Positions 63,701 to 64,000 of a stretch of DNA of 64,000 bases are shown piece after piece (position 1 is the stretch's first letter; each line of letters starts with the position of its first letter). The notes under the pieces are model-generated. The model was not told the DNA's origin. It made no database searches and worked only from the letters and a program-made list of their open reading frames with translations. Both the position numbers and the translations under genes were made by a program. Source of the stretch: Aphis gossypii (lineage: Eukaryota; Arthropoda; Insecta; Hemiptera; Aphididae). The DNA lies in assembly GCF_020184175.1 (NCBI RefSeq), contig NC_065531.1, positions 44,041,213 to 44,105,212 on the forward strand, given 5' to 3'.

Positions 63701-64000
63701 TAAAGTGTTCTGTTTTGGGTAAATGCGTCCAAACGTATTTCCCCCGATTTCGTTTTCCATTTTTGGTGCCCTTCCTTCGAACCGCTTTGCTTCCACTTAA
63801 CATCCATTCTTTCTGCACAATATTAACCCTTACATATCTAAACATCTCAATACATAGTACTTAACAATTGGCTAACATCACAGTCTACCTCAATAAATCA
63901 ATGACTTACATTTATTTCACCGGTTTGTCTATTTAGTATTTTTCTTTTTATAACTCCGCCCATGTGGTTTACAAACTTTTTTACTTATGTTTATCAAGAG
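60748..64000. other. Upstream STIM intron or flank, no exon recognised
   Basis: This should be the intron before the first visible STIM exon. I looked on the minus strand for the EF-hand calcium loop and a signal peptide and did not see them. A 20-bp motif recurs: AAATGCACCCAAACGTAC near 63608 and AAATGCGTCCAAACGTAT near 63720. AAGGCCTAAAGGCCTAAAG lies at about 63687-63705. An open patch with a GTAAGT donor at about 63908-63980 on the minus strand has no recognisable product. Confidence 0.35.

Noticed and set aside
63908..63980. Minus-strand patch with a GTAAGT donor, considered as a STIM EF-hand exon
   Set aside because: The translation has no EF-hand calcium loop, and a stop lies just upstream without a clear acceptor.

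Overview
The window looks like a piece of an aphid (Hemiptera, Aphididae) nuclear chromosome. The non-coding DNA is very AT-rich and full of short runs such as GGTACCTAC. All genes are spliced, with GT..AG introns, and every recognisable protein is of the insect/metazoan type. No prokaryotic operon, rRNA, convincing tRNA or CRISPR array was seen. The aphid assignment comes from sequence character and protein resemblance only; the species is not determined.

Layout. 1-10.7 kb is gene-poor: a possible chemoreceptor-like exon (minus strand, about 2.0-2.3 kb), a nested inverted-repeat element (3.17-4.30 kb) and two possible non-coding exons (6.1-7.4 kb). 10.7-19.1 kb holds a ZIP-family zinc transporter with a strikingly GC-rich first exon and a 6.2 kb intron. 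21-25 kb is repeat-rich: a small ORF with a PAM2-like motif, a broken Helitron helicase with its 3' terminus, and a small element. 26.2-29.2 kb holds a complete menin gene (6 coding exons, 605 aa). 29.2-34.6 kb is an AT-rich gap. 34.6-37.6 kb holds metaxin-2 (minus, 5 exons, 268 aa) and a hexokinase (plus, 2 exons, 464 aa) head to head. 38.3-39.9 kb is a long inverted repeat with arms of about 280-290 bp. 40.3-41.8 kb is eIF3 subunit k (plus, 4 exons, 215 aa), tail to tail with PGM2-type phosphoglucomutase/phosphopentomutase (minus, 42.0-44.5 kb, 10 exons, 604 aa). 44.5-47.1 kb contains small transposons, one a hAT-type element with a perfect 8-bp target duplication. 47.1-50.8 kb holds nucleosome assembly protein 1 (minus, 8 coding exons, 378 aa). 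53.8-60.7 kb holds the last 11 coding exons of STIM, the ER calcium sensor (minus, 563 aa in window); its EF-hand and signal-peptide exons were not found and probably lie past 60.75 kb or outside the window.

The genes are mostly housekeeping: zinc uptake, chromatin (menin, NAP1), mitochondrial outer membrane (metaxin-2), sugar phosphate metabolism (hexokinase, PGM2), translation initiation (eIF3k) and store-operated calcium entry (STIM). Nothing shows that they act as one system; hexokinase and PGM2 are only neighbours. I rebuilt exon structures by reading splice sites and codon phase by eye. All internal phases close, which is strong internal support, but no transcript evidence was available. 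I found no clear new biological system. The most unusual items are the two large inverted-repeat structures, the PAM2-like orphan ORF and a pair of related hairpins.
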